Of a stretch of 33,026 nt of DNA, positions 1 to 10,418 are shown piece after piece; position 1 is the first letter of the stretch, and each line of letters opens with the position of its first letter. A program made the position numbers and the translations under genes. Location: contig NZ_MDTU01000001.1 in NCBI RefSeq assembly GCF_001720395.1, positions 2,204,596 to 2,237,621 on the forward strand. Direction: 5' to 3'. Below the pieces are notes generated by a model that saw only the letters and a list, made by a program, of their open reading frames with translations, made no database searches and was not told the origin of the DNA. This stretch comes from Piscirickettsia litoralis (GTDB taxonomy: Bacteria; Pseudomonadota; Gammaproteobacteria; Piscirickettsiales; Piscirickettsiaceae).

Positions 1-93
1 TTTTTTTGCACTTTTTTTACGGGTTGTTTAATGAGAGAGTGAAACTTAATGATGGAAATGTAAAAAATAACGGGAAATACCTCCCGACCTTTA

Positions 94-3000
94 ATGAAAA
101 AATCAACGAGGATTTTTCAAAAAACCGCCCTGGCGGGGTTAGTGAGTGCGGCATTAATTCTGCCAAGCAGTTTTGCTGCAAATGGAACTTCTGTGGTTGC
201 AAGCGACTTAGCCCTTGCGACACCTAATCCAAAAGAAGTAACTAACAAAGCAGGAGGGTTGTTTACCTCAACTCCTTCAGGGTCGTTTAACCCTGGAACT
301 CAAAGCTCTAATGCAACTAATGGTACTGACGCGACTGGTGCAGATACTGTAGCTTTGGATATTACCAGGACTGGAGCTGACACAACGACAGTGAATATTG
401 ATTTTGATGTAGCAGGTGGTGTTTTAACCGGAGGTAAAGGTGCCATTTATGAAGTTCTTGGTATTGGTGATAATGGCCAAGGTGGTGGTGATGCGATACA
501 GTTTAAAGTAGGAACGACGACCCCATCTATCATCAATGTTAAAAAACACGACACAAGGGGGTGCTGCTGGAGATGGGGAAAATGGTGTAAGCCTTGGTGT
601 CAATGGAGGTGATGGTGGTAATTTTAACAATCAGCATAACTCCAACCATGCTGTTCACTTATTTACCGATATTGCAAATACGAATACAACCTTAAACATT
701 CTTGCTTCTGCAACTGGTGGGCGAGGAGGTAACGGGGGTAATGCTTCTTGTTCTATATTTTCCTGTGGAGATGGTGGCCATGGTGGTAACGGGGAAGAGG
801 CGATTAGTATTACACCTTTAAATAATGGCAATACAACCGTTGTTTTGAATACTGAAATACTCAGTGCTGTTGTTACTGGCGGTGCTGGTGGTCAAGGCGG
901 TACTGGCGTAACCTCAGGTAATGGTGGTCATGGTGGTGAAGCGATTTTTATCACGAATGATGGCATTGCTTCTGATGGGTTTAGCTCCTCGTTAACAGCG
1001 ACTGCAAATATTCGCTCAAGCGTGGTTGGTGGTCAAGGTGGCGCTGGTGTGACTGCAGGTAATGGTGGCGCAGGTATTAATATTGTTGATGGTACTTCAG
1101 GAACAAATAACACTACGTTAAATATTGGTTATAAAGATGATAGTAATACAACAAGTACTGATCACCTTGTTACTATAAAAGGTGGGCAAGCAGGGGGAAG
1201 CTCAGGCACTGCGGGTGTTGGTATTGTGGCTGATATTGATAACGCTGGTTCTAGTTTAACATTGAATATTGCAGCATCAGGTGTTATTGAAGGTACGAGT
1301 TCAAGCAGTACAGGTGCAAAAATAGGCACAGCCATTGATGCCTCTGCATCCACTCAATCGATGACGATGAAGGGTGGAGGAAAAATTCTTGGGAATATTT
1401 TATTACCTAATAATACCAGCGATACTGATAGAAATGATATAACAATTTCTAACGCGGTATCAGGATATATCATCGGCGATGGTAATAATGACTATACCCT
1501 TTTGGATGGCACATTTAGTCCAGAGGATACGTTCTATGGTATTCAAGATACAAAAAATGGTGAACTTGATACGCTGACGGTTGGCAATGGTACGACTTCA
1601 CAGTTTACTTCTGCCTGTGATATTCATAATACCGCTTGTAATAATAAAGCGGGTTTCCCAACTTTGCACGAAGTGGATACGATTACGATTAAAGATAAGG
1701 CAAATTTTGTCTCTTATGGCGCGATCAGCCAAGAAGGAGGTGTTCGTGGGACAATGACACTTGAGTCACAAGGAACTGCATCCTTGCTTGAACTTAATCT
1801 TGGTAGTCAGATGACTTTGAAAAATGTGCTTACTGGGAGCACTTTAGATGATAGTGGCAACGTGAATACTGATGGTTATACCCGTATTGATGCAGATATT
1901 ACGGTTAATGGGAATTCAGGAATTGTTTTTGAGGTGGCTCCGGGTATAAACAGGGTGCCTGGGTTAAGGCTTTACTCAGATACAATGGGTTCGCTGACAC
2001 TGAATCAGTATGGGGTAGTTAAACTTGCGATTGGATTTAGTCAAATTGATCAGCGTAATCGAACGATTCAAGGAGCTTATAATTCTGCTGCAGATAGTGT
2101 GTTTTTTTACTCAGTTTAGAGGTGGTACTGCAAGTGCTTATACACTGACCGCGAGTGGGGTGACAGCCAATGGAGATTATTGGGTTTATGTACCGAGTAC
2201 ATCAAGAGATAAAATCACAAAAGGTGATAAATACCCCGTTATTCTTAATAGCCAATTAAGTACTGATGCTGTTGTTGGCTCAAGCCCAGAAGTATTTTTT
2301 GTTGATCATTTAGGTCAAAAAAGCGGACAACCCAAAGTATGATAATGGTGAGTTTATTACCTTTACTGCACAGCGAGATGCAGATGATGCTGATAGAGTG
2401 ATCTTGCTTGCTGGTGGTAGTGGTACGACGCCTGTGGTTCCTGTGACCCCTGTGACGCCACCAGATCCAGATCCGGTCGATCCTGATAAATGTGGTATCC
2501 CAGGGATTTGTGGTAATCCAGATACCCCGATTGTTGATCCAAGTGATGCGCCTGCACCGGTATCGAACTTAGGAACCGTAGGGGCTTCAACCGAGCTTGT
2601 TTCGGCAATTAATAACCTGGTGACTGAGGTGTATGAAGGACCAGGGTCAGCCACAGGCTTGCAAGTGTCGCAAATTGGTCAAAGTGGGGTCTCAACTGGG
2701 GGAGCGGCAGCAAATAATGATGCATCTGCAGGAAAACGTAAGCCGTTTTCAGTGTGGGCGCGAGCCTATGGTACTCATACCAATCAAGAGGCTTATGATG
2801 GTTATGACGGCTATCGCTCGAATATGGGCGGTTTATTACTCGCGATGGATCGCTCTAAAGCGATGGGACCAAATTCGGTACTAAGTATCGGTGGTGCGCT
2901 TGGTTATAGTAGTAATCATACCAATGGTATTAGCAATGTGGCTGGAGGCAACCCATCAACGATTGATGTGGATGGTTACCAGTTGGCCGGTTATGTCACC

Positions 3001-3591
3001 CAACTAACGGATAAATACTTTTTACTGGGTATTTTAGGTTATAGTTTCAACAAATTTGAGACGGAGCGGATGGATAATTTAGGCCAGACCTTCAAGTCTG
3101 AGTTTGATGGTGGTCATGCTTTCTTGAACTTAAAAGGCACGTATGACTTTATGAAAAGTGGTGCTTGGACTTTAAGCGGGATCGCGCAAACAACATTTAA
3201 CCACCTAACTTATGATGAAATGGTTGAGAATGATCTTTCTTCTGGCGGTTATAAAGTAGCGATTGATGATCATAATATTTGGACAGCAGCCTTAGGTGCT
3301 AAGCTAAAATATGACATCATTTCCGATGCAAATCGTGTGTTCCAACCTGAGATTCATGGTCGGGTGTACTATGACATCTTAGGGGATCGCTTTAATATGG
3401 AGGTGTCAAATACTAACTTGATACCAACAGCGACAGAAGGGGCGAAGCCTGATCGTTTATCTTATAACATTGGTGCAGGTTTAACCATGTATGGTATCTG
3501 GGGTGTGAACCTCACACTGAACTATGATTACACATGGCGTGAGCATGCTGATGAGCATAATGTGTCATTAAAAGCACGTTATCGTTTCTAA
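94..3591 (+). pseudogene. Glycine-rich autotransporter (type Va), three frameshifts
   Basis: The four reading-frame pieces (94-612, 536-2119, 2025-2342 and 2398-3591) join into one autotransporter of about 1164 residues. The N-terminus is a Sec signal peptide (MKKSTRIF, hydrophobic core, ending near SSFA). The passenger is rich in GGxGG turns and N/T/S, as in beta-helical adhesins. A Pro-rich linker (about 2425-2500) precedes a C-terminal beta-barrel from about 2740 that ends in Phe (ARYRF). Each break is cured by removing one base from a homopolymer: A6 at 541-546 (or G5 at 557-561), T7 at 2102-2108 and A6 at 2317-2322. No good ribosome binding site precedes the ATG at 94; a short CGGGA/TCCCG hairpin (71-86) lies there instead. 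The barrel and signal peptide are clear, but the ligand or function of the passenger is unknown. It is either a decayed gene or a sequence with homopolymer errors. Confidence 0.85.
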
Positions 3592-3621
3592 GCTTAAAGT
3601 TTAACTGCATTAAGCAACATT

Positions 3622-3642
3622 AAGGGAGGCATGCCTCCCTTT
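3622..3642. terminator. Bidirectional terminator between autotransporter and methyltransferase
   Basis: A 20-bp perfect palindrome (AAGGGAGGC-AT-GCCTCCCTT) lies between two convergent genes, 30 bp after the autotransporter stop and 9 bp after the methyltransferase stop. The outer A/T pairs give a short T run on the plus side. Confidence 0.75.
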
Positions 3643-3650
3643 CTCTGTTA

Positions 3651-5176
3651 TTAACCTGTGGGCTCTGAAACATCGTTGATTAAGCCTAATTGCTGGTAAA
3701 GTGGTTTTTTCTTTTTCTCAAATTCTTGCACGAGCTTCTCGGTATGGGCGAGGGCTTCTTCTTGCTCTTGGATTAATTTGCCTTCAGAAATAAAAGCTCG
3801 ATTGTGTGATTTCATTTCTTGGAGCATTTTAGTCACGAGCTGGCTGCCGCTGAGTTTTTTGCTGTGCTTTAACAGCATTTGATCTTCAGGGCTAATACTT
3901 AAGCCAGTTCCTTGATAAGCAAAAAAGTTGAGGGCTTGATCAGAAAAGGCACGTTCACAGATAATTTGGTTAATTTTCTGAATGGATTTTTGTGACTTAA
4001 CAGGATTCACTAATACTGCTTGGTTGCTCATCAATAATACACTGACGACACTTAAAACATCATTGAGGCTAAAGTCGGTGACCTTCATGATATTTTTAAT
4101 AGCAACTGCGTTATTTTTGAGAGCAGCAACGACAGGTAAGGCTTTTTCTTCACTGAGAGAAACCTCACCGACATCAATCGTTACTTTTAATTTAATATCT
4201 TCAGGTTGGCAGACCAGTGCGATAGAAAATTTTTGTAAAATTTCTATTTGCTCTTTATCAGTCAAAATACGTGCGCCTCGGCAGTAGACATCTCGGCGGA
4301 ATTTTTTATTGACCAATAAGTCTTTAGTGAACTCACGCATAGCGACTGTTGGTTGCTCATTGACCAGCTCAATTTGTTCTGGAGTTAACTGGTATTGGTT
4401 ATAATTATCATAAAGTGTGGCAGAGCCAATATAGCTTAATTTAGCGTCTCCCATCTCATTCATAATGTCAGTGACGTATAACGGGTTCCAGTCTTGGTTT
4501 AAATACTCCTGGGCAAGATATTGTTCTTTGAACCTTTCAAGCTCATTGATTTGTTGCTCGATTTGTGGGTTTAAGCGAATAAAAGCAGCATTTTTTTCCT
4601 TTAAGTTTTTGAATATAGCTTCTAGCAATTTGGACTTTCGCCACCGTATGGGCATTGTGGCTTTGGCTCATGGAGTTAATGGCTTCACGAAACGGCAAGA
4701 CGTGGCTCCAGCCGGGCATGCTGTTGTAGCTGTTATAAACAATGCCACCGGTGTTTAAATGATCTTTAATAAACTCACAAACGGCGAGGCGGTTTTTCTC
4801 GCTGATCCATGAATAAACACCATGGAGGACGATATAATCAAATTTGCCGAGGTTCAATTGATCAGCGTCTTGAAAGCTTGTTTCATGAAAATGCATGTTG
4901 TTAAGTTCAGCTTCATCGGCTAAATGGCGTGCATTAGCAATATGCACCGGCATAAAATCGATGGCATGAAACTCAGCCTCAGGAAAAGAGGCGGCTAAGA
5001 TATTTGCAGTGACGCCATTACCTGAGCCTAATTCACAATAACGAAAGATTTTTTTTGGATGTAGGCGGCGAGACTTTATTGATCGCACAGATAAAGTCTA
5101 GATAGTTTGGGGCGAGTTCTTTAAAAAAATCAGCGACGTATTCAGAGTCAGTATGATAGCCATCAGTCCAGTCCAT
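3651..5176 (-). pseudogene. SAM-dependent methyltransferase with regulatory domain, two frameshifts
   Basis: Reconstructed from the ATG at 5176 (strong GGAGGG site, 4 nt spacing) to the stop at 3651, this is about 507 residues. The N-terminal Rossmann methyltransferase domain has motif I ELGSGNG (residues 48-54), an acidic residue after the second strand (AIDFMPVHIANAR), and the signature LHGVYSWIS...GGIVYNSYNSMPGW. These match the family that carries a methyltransferase regulatory domain (PF10119 type), which should form the rest of the protein. Two frameshifts interrupt it: T8 at 5049-5056 and T7 at 4591-4597 (plus-strand coordinates). Removing one base from each restores one frame. The substrate cannot be read from sequence. 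The gene lies between two autotransporters, and rickettsial protein-lysine methyltransferases that modify the OmpB autotransporter are, as I recall, related in architecture, so an outer-membrane protein substrate is a reasonable guess. Confidence 0.8.
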
Positions 5177-5300
5177 GATTCCCTCCTAAAATGGGTAGAT
5201 GTGCATTACTAAGTCTAGTGCTTTCATTATTAAGAGTAAATTTTAAATTAGCGCAAAATCAATCTTCTGTGACGTAAAAGCGTACGTTTTGGTGGGTTTG

Positions 5301-5309
5301 TGGTATACT
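5301..5309 (+). promoter_or_regulatory. Extended -10 promoter of the yefM-yoeB operon
   Basis: TGGTATACT is an extended -10 element (TGn plus TATACT, 5304-5309), about 50 bp upstream of the antitoxin start. There is no good -35 hexamer, as expected when an extended -10 is used. It lies inside the long open-frame extension of the antitoxin, which argues for the downstream start at 5358. Confidence 0.5.
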
Positions 5310-5357
5310 TATGGAGTCATGAGAAGTTATAAACTGTGTTTGAAAAGGGTAACAGCC

Positions 5358-5600
5358 ATGAAAACATTAAATATTACTCAAGTGCGCAGCGATATTTATA
5401 AACTTGTAGAAAACCTTGAGCAAAGTCACGAACCCGTTCATATTACAGGCAAAAAAGGCAATGCCGTCATGGTTTCGGAGAAAGACTGGGAAAATATTCA
5501 GGAAACTTTGCATTTAATGTCTATACCTGGAATGGCTGAAAGCATACGAGAAGGGCTAGAGCAACCCATTGATGATTGTTCAGATAAGCTCGATTGGTGA
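5358..5600 (+). CDS. yefM: YefM/Phd-family antitoxin
   Basis: An 80-residue antitoxin of the Phd/YefM type. The N-terminal DNA-binding part reads MKTLNITQVRSDIYKLVENL, followed by HEPVHITGKKGNAVMVSEKDWENIQETL, the classic YefM core. The acidic C-terminal tail (EGLEQPIDDCSDKLDW) would wrap the toxin. The frame is open upstream to 5289, but the ATG at 5358 has an AAGGGT site and gives the usual family length. It precedes the toxin gene by 6 nt, forming one operon. By analogy with E. coli YefM-YoeB, the antitoxin alone or with toxin should repress its own promoter just upstream. Confidence 0.88.
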   Translation: MKTLNITQVRSDIYKLVENLEQSHEPVHITGKKGNAVMVSEKDWENIQETLHLMSIPGMAESIREGLEQPIDDCSDKLDW

Positions 5601-5606
5601 TCTTTT

Positions 5607-5864
5607 GTGTATCTATTAAAATATACCGCTCAAGCGAAAAAAGATGCCAAAAAATTAACTAAAAGCGGATTAAAAGAAGACGCTAAAAGCCTTCTTGATA
5701 TTATTGTTGTAGATCCATATCAAGAACCACCACCTGTAAAGGTGTTGGTTGGTGATCTTACCGGCGCTTTGTCCAGGCGTATTAGTTATCAACATCGTCT
5801 TGTCTACCAAGTTGTCGATGACAAATTTATAAAAATAATACGAATGTGGAGCCACTACGAGTAA
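5607..5864 (+). CDS. yoeB: YoeB-family mRNA interferase toxin
   Basis: An 85-residue protein of the Txe/YoeB family, starting with GTG 6 nt after the antitoxin stop. Family hallmarks are YTAQAKKDAKKL near the N-terminus, the DPYQEPPPVKVLVGDLTGALSRRISYQHRLVY block (RR and HRLVY are the most conserved part), and a C-terminal W-S-H-Y. In YoeB the catalytic Glu, Arg and penultimate-region His sit in these places, and all have candidates here. YoeB cleaves mRNA in the ribosomal A site. The gene is intact, unlike the methyltransferase and autotransporter beside it. It ends in a hairpin shared with the convergent autotransporter. Confidence 0.9.
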   Translation: MYLLKYTAQAKKDAKKLTKSGLKEDAKSLLDIIVVDPYQEPPPVKVLVGDLTGALSRRISYQHRLVYQVVDDKFIKIIRMWSHYE

Positions 5865-5885
5865 TCAGGGTACTTCTTAGGCAAT

Positions 5886-5911
5886 AGAAAGGCAGCTTAC
5901 GCTGCCTTTCT
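5886..5911. terminator. Hairpin between yoeB and the large autotransporter
   Basis: An 11-bp perfect stem (AGAAAGGCAGC / GCTGCCTTTCT) with a TTAC loop lies between two convergent genes. It lacks a long T run on either side, so it is a plausible but not strong bidirectional terminator. Confidence 0.6.
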
Positions 5912-5933
5912 AAGGTTGGTTAAAGTAATAAAA

Positions 5934-8900
5934 TTAGAAGTTATAACGGACCTTCACAGAACCGCTATACGCTGATGAGTGAGACTCCCAGTCATACTGA
6001 CCAGAAACCGATGCCATCCAGCTCTGACCAAGCTTCATGTTTAAGCCTAATTGAGCAGAGAGGATGTTACGATCTGGATCGACCCCTTCAACTAGCACAC
6101 CCGCTGTATCTGGATTACCTGCTCCACCGGCGAGTACGGTACGTGAGTCAACACGGTTACCGGTTTGATGGTAAGCCATCAACTGCAAGCTAGGTGTAAA
6201 GACATTATCTCCAGATGCCATGTTATAAGCTAAGCGAACCCCTGCACCGACGCGAATCGCGTGTACGGGCTCTTGCTGAATGGTTTGTGCCGCACTACCT
6301 GTGGTCACACTACTGGTTTCTGTGTACTCTTCTGCGTTCACATAAGTGTAGCTTGCAGAGCCCAGCGGAGTTAAAGACAGTGCATGAGATAACGGAATGT
6401 TAAAGCCTGCTGCTACATTAGCAGAGAAGACATTACCATTGTATTCCGCGCTTAAGGTTTGTGCTACACCTGAGGTGATTTGGTTGGTGTAGTCATATTG
6501 GTTTAAGCCATAGGCGATGTTACCATTGATAAAGAACTTATCAACTGTCACACCCATGTATAAGCTACCAAGGTAACTCTTCACATTGGATTGCTGTTGG
6601 CGTGTTTGAGTATCTACATCAGTTTTACCATAGGCTAAGGCGAAACCTAGAGTAAAGTTACGGCCGATGAGGGTATCAGCACCCATGGTCAGACCATAGG
6701 TGTTGGCATCGTAACCAAAGCCACCATCACGTCCATCATCTTCAACCTTACCACCGAAGACTTCACCCCAAACACCATGCTTAGCTGCACCAGAACCCGT
6801 TGCGATCCCTGTGCCTGGAATGCTAGCAAGTTGTGCTCCTTGCAATGCAGTCACACGGTTTTGTAACACACCACCAGAGCCGGCAAAGGTATTCAATGCA
6901 CTGATTACACCATAGGTGTTAGATCCTGAGCTATCAGGAGTGACTTGATCTAAAAAGGTATTTAACTCGTCTTGAGTCATGCTTAGAGTCGCATTGGATA
7001 GGACTTGAGCATTTGTTAAGCCCGTTGCGGCGCTGGAGTAGCTGTCTAAATTTGCATTTGCAAAGGCAGAGAAGCGAGGGTCAACAACATCTTGAATCGC
7101 TTGGGACTCACCATTCGCTACAATTGTGACAGTTTGGCCAGTTTCACCATCTTTACGTTTAGCAGGTAATAAAGCAGTAGAGACTATGTTAAGGGCGCTA
7201 TCATCAAGCGATGTAGCTCCTGAAGCATTAATGATCGCTAGTGTTTCATTATTTGTAAACTGCTTGATATTACCATCTGTGAAGTTGCTGCCCTGAGGAG
7301 CTTTTTCAACGATGATTTTGGTTCCTGCAAGTTGGATTGCTCCACCAGTGATCGTTAAGGTCGCATCTCCACCAGCGTCAACTGTGTTTGGAACCGCTTG
7401 GAAGGTTAGTGAATTTGAACTTTGGGTGTAACCATTCGTTGCTATTAAATTCACTTGCTCATTAGCAGTTGCCGTCGCTGTGCTAGTATCCGCAAATACT
7501 TTCACAGATCCTGCATGAGTGTAGCCCGCGCTATTATTGATTGTTAATTGCGGAGTTGCAATTGCGGCACCTTGAGAGTTAAAGAAGATGTCGCCGGTGC
7601 CAGATAAGGCTGTAATTGTTGCAGCATTAGCGGCAGCAGAAGAAACGTCTAATGTTCCATTGTTTGCTAACTTATCAAGGGTGTAGCCAGCGCCCCCTGT
7701 TGTAAGTTGTAATGTTCCCGTGTTTGTGAATGAAGTAACTGTTGTTACGCTTCCACCTAGCTGAGTAAACAGTGAAGTTGTAATTGTTTCTACATTCGTA
7801 AAGCCACCTAACTGTGGTCTTAGGCTGTCCGCTGCCGTGGATGTTCCGGTAACAGTCACAGTGTCAGAATCTGCAGCAGATTCTGCGTTAATGCTTCTGA
7901 ATGTACCGCCATCGTTTGCATCAAACCCAGGTCCAATATTAATTGTAGAGGCTGTGCCCGCAGCAAAAGTCAGGTTATTACCCGTGATAATACCATTTAG
8001 ATTTGCTGTTGTTGGGTTAATTGTATTCGCCCCCGGAGTTAACGTTGCTCCTTGATCGAGGGTAAATGTCTTATTGCCTGTTAGGGTTACATTTGCATTT
8101 AGAGTAAAGGTACCATCCTGAACGTGTATAGAGTCAAAGTTGCTAACGGTACTTACTCCAGACGTGCCTTTGGATATTAATTGGTTTGTTCCTGAGCCGC
8201 CATCGAGTGTTTGACCTAAATTGCCAGAACCATCGAGAGTGACCGTTTGATCAGAGGCTCCGAGAGTTAATGCCGTATTCGCTAGCGTACCTTTTAATAT
8301 TACGGTTGCAGCATCGACAGTTTTACTATTTGGATCTAATGTACCGCCGGTTAATGTGAATTTACTTATATTTAAGCCATCCGCATTGCCGCTGCTAACT
8401 ATATTAGCTGCTAGCTTAGTACCGTTAGCGACCTCCATTTGTGTAAAGTTCTTAAGGGTTGGTGTATTGGCAGCAGTTAAATCAACATTGTCTAAATCAA
8501 TCAGATTCGTACCAGTACCAGTACCACCGTCAAGCGTTTTAGATGCTGCTGATGGAGTATTAGTAATACGTATAGTGTTACTTTGGTTGGCAGTACCTGT
8601 TACGTTAACACCAACCGTACTGAATATACCTTCAGAAGAACCTTCTAGAGATACATCACCATTAGTGTTATCTACAGTGCCAAATGTTGCTTTGCCATCA
8701 GTCACTTTAATTGTTTCAATGTTAGTGACGTTGCCAACAGAAGATGTGCCGCTCATGGTTAGACTATCGGCGCTGCCAGTACCACCAGTTGCAACACCAG
8801 TTATTGTTCCTGAGTTGGTAACTGTCAATTTACCATCTGTTCCTGCGGTGCTTACACTAACCGATGCAACTGTTCCTCCAGCGTTATTGGTCAGGGTAAT

Positions 8901-10328
8901 GTCACCACCTGTATTGACGCCACCGTCTACATTGGCATTGGCGGTTGAAGCAACTGCTCCGATTGTGCCTGTATTCGCTGATATAAGGATATTACCACCT
9001 GTTCCAGCACCCGCATTACCAGCACCGGCAGTACCTGCTTGTGCTGCGACATCTGTTGTGATTGTACCGATAGTGCCAGAGTTTTGAGTGATAGTGATAA
9101 GCCCACCAGTTGCGGCACCACCATTACCGCCACCAGCGCCATCACCACCACCAGTTGCACGGCTTAGTATGTTACCGGCATTAGCACCAACATTGTTTGC
9201 TGTGATTGTGATAGCTGCACCAGTAGCTGCACCACCGTTGCGAGCGCCTGCTCCGTCACCTAAACCACCAACTGCTGTTGAAGTAATGCCATTTGTGATA
9301 GTTCCACTATTTGCGGTGACAGTAACGGCATTAGCTGTTGCGGCTCCACCAGCATTTGTTCCTCCACCTGCACCACCTGTGGTTGATGAAACTAGGTCTG
9401 TGATTGTTCCTGAGTTTGCTGAAACGGTAATTCCGCCCGTTGTTGCTGTTCCAGTTGTTGAGTTAGCTTGAGCCGTACCACTGACTTGAACGCCCTCTAT
9501 AGTACCCGTTACATTATTTGTAATGGTTACTAAACCACCGGTAATCGCGTTGCCCCCAGCGGCAGTCACCACCGTTGTTATCGCATCGTCAAGTGCATTT
9601 GTATTGTTAATTGCACCAGAGTTGTTAACTGTAATTGCGCCCGTTGAAGATTCTATAGTAGCGCCTGTGGCTGCTTTAGCACTCGTGACTGTTGTATTTG
9701 CAGCTAAAGTTAAATCAATTGCGGAGCCAACAGTTTGAATTGCGCCAGCATCACCTGTACCCGTTAAAGTTGTGCCGGTGCCTGTGAGGGCTACAATTAG
9801 CTTTGAAGATGAACCTGCTGCTGCGGTGGAAGCAATAGCATCACTACCGTTGGCTGATGATGTATTTGCTGAGATATTAATATTCGTGTCACCAGTCGTA
9901 TCGGCATGGCTAATAACGCCAGCTGCTGCACCGGTGTGTGCGGCAGTGATATTAATGGTGCTTGCCTGTGTGCTTCCAGCAGTATCTGCAACTGTGAGCA
10001 ATCCTGTTAACGCTGTCGTGTCACCAACATCTAATTGAGTCGCCTGATCATCAGAAGTTAAAGTAACAGCGCCAACAGTAGCTGCGATTGTTTTACCTGT
10101 AAGGGTTGATGTCCCTGTGCCTGTGATGGTAGTTGCTTGCGTGCCAGCCGCAGCTGTTGCTCCACTGACTACCTCAATGTTTCCTGAGCCTGAAACAATC
10201 GTACTTGCAGCGGCATGTGCATTCGTACCAATCCCTACCAAAGCAACAGCGAAGCTTGCTGCTAGCAGTGATTTTTTAAAGGTCGGGGTATTGTTTGTTT
10301 TCCCGTTCCGTGTTACATTATTTCCCAT
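5934..10328 (-). CDS. Large autotransporter, Ala/Gly/Thr-rich passenger
   Basis: An intact 1464-residue type Va autotransporter. It has a long signal peptide (charged first 19 residues, LLAASFAVALVG core, cleavage near AHA at about residue 39) and a passenger of about 1100 residues built almost only of A, G, T, S, N, V and I. A C-terminal beta-barrel (about residues 1190-1464) begins near GVWGEVFGGKVEDDGRDGG and ends in VRYNF. Residues about 295-495 contain five or six imperfect repeats of about 40 residues built on the pattern NSGTI...GGAATG..ITI (DNA about 8846-9446). The passenger has very few Cys, Lys or aromatic residues, as in beta-solenoid adhesins. The start ATG has an AAGGAAC site 6 nt upstream. 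Length and composition suggest a surface adhesin; the target is unknown. Confidence 0.93.
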   Translation of the reverse strand: MGNNVTRNGKTNNTPTFKKSLLAASFAVALVGIGTNAHAAASTIVSGSGNIEVVSGATAAAGTQATTITGTGTSTLTGKTIAATVGAVTLTSDDQATQLDVGDTTALTGLLTVADTAGSTQASTINITAAHTGAAAGVISHADTTGDTNINISANTSSANGSDAIASTAAAGSSSKLIVALTGTGTTLTGTGDAGAIQTVGSAIDLTLAANTTVTSAKAATGATIESSTGAITVNNSGAINNTNALDDAITTVVTAAGGNAITGGLVTITNNVTGTIEGVQVSGTAQANSTTGTATTGGITVSANSGTITDLVSSTTGGAGGGTNAGGAATANAVTVTANSGTITNGITSTAVGGLGDGAGARNGGAATGAAITITANNVGANAGNILSRATGGGDGAGGGNGGAATGGLITITQNSGTIGTITTDVAAQAGTAGAGNAGAGTGGNILISANTGTIGAVASTANANVDGGVNTGGDITLTNNAGGTVASVSVSTAGTDGKLTVTNSGTITGVATGGTGSADSLTMSGTSSVGNVTNIETIKVTDGKATFGTVDNTNGDVSLEGSSEGIFSTVGVNVTGTANQSNTIRITNTPSAASKTLDGGTGTGTNLIDLDNVDLTAANTPTLKNFTQMEVANGTKLAANIVSSGNADGLNISKFTLTGGTLDPNSKTVDAATVILKGTLANTALTLGASDQTVTLDGSGNLGQTLDGGSGTNQLISKGTSGVSTVSNFDSIHVQDGTFTLNANVTLTGNKTFTLDQGATLTPGANTINPTTANLNGIITGNNLTFAAGTASTINIGPGFDANDGGTFRSINAESAADSDTVTVTGTSTAADSLRPQLGGFTNVETITTSLFTQLGGSVTTVTSFTNTGTLQLTTGGAGYTLDKLANNGTLDVSSAAANAATITALSGTGDIFFNSQGAAIATPQLTINNSAGYTHAGSVKVFADTSTATATANEQVNLIATNGYTQSSNSLTFQAVPNTVDAGGDATLTITGGAIQLAGTKIIVEKAPQGSNFTDGNIKQFTNNETLAIINASGATSLDDSALNIVSTALLPAKRKDGETGQTVTIVANGESQAIQDVVDPRFSAFANANLDSYSSAATGLTNAQVLSNATLSMTQDELNTFLDQVTPDSSGSNTYGVISALNTFAGSGGVLQNRVTALQGAQLASIPGTGIATGSGAAKHGVWGEVFGGKVEDDGRDGGFGYDANTYGLTMGADTLIGRNFTLGFALAYGKTDVDTQTRQQQSNVKSYLGSLYMGVTVDKFFINGNIAYGLNQYDYTNQITSGVAQTLSAEYNGNVFSANVAAGFNIPLSHALSLTPLGSASYTYVNAEEYTETSSVTTGSAAQTIQQEPVHAIRVGAGVRLAYNMASGDNVFTPSLQLMAYHQTGNRVDSRTVLAGGAGNPDTAGVLVEGVDPDRNILSAQLGLNMKLGQSWMASVSGQYDWESHSSAYSGSVKVRYNF
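8846..9446 (-). repeat. Imperfect ~40-aa repeats in autotransporter passenger
   Basis: Within the passenger, the unit 'TxTxNSGTI ... GG.G.G..NGGAATG' recurs about five times, at protein level more than at DNA level. The units look like single or double turns of a beta-helix. The repeats are diverged, so length change by slippage is possible but not shown. Confidence 0.55.
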
Positions 10329-10361
10329 TAGATCGTTCCTTTAAAGATTTAATTTCCATAA

Positions 10362-10415
10362 TTTAAATCGATTTAAACTAAAAGGATTTAAAGGGGTGGC
10401 AGCCCATTTTAAATC
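10362..10415. promoter_or_regulatory. Cluster of four GATTTAAA octamers (operator-like)
   Basis: Upstream of the large autotransporter, TTTAAATC (10362-10369) and GATTTAAA (10370-10377) abut as a 16-bp perfect palindrome. Further copies are GATTTAAA at 10385-10392 and TTTAAATC at 10408-10415. Four copies of one octamer in 54 bp, 34 to 87 bp before the start codon, look like a regulator binding array. The regulator is unknown. Confidence 0.5.
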
Positions 10416-10418
10416 CTT
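10382..10418. repeat. 11-bp inverted repeat upstream of the autotransporter
   Basis: AAGGATTTAAA (10382-10392) and TTTAAATCCTT (10408-10418) are perfect inverted arms around a 15-nt GC-richer spacer that can add GGG/CCC pairs. As RNA from the minus strand it would form a stable leader hairpin; as DNA it is an operator candidate overlapping the octamer array. Confidence 0.6.

Noticed and set aside
8356-9471. Two long plus-strand open frames (243 and 127 residues) opposite the large autotransporter
   Set aside because: They are antisense shadows of the Ala/Gly/Thr repeat DNA, with V/P/A-only composition and no start sites.
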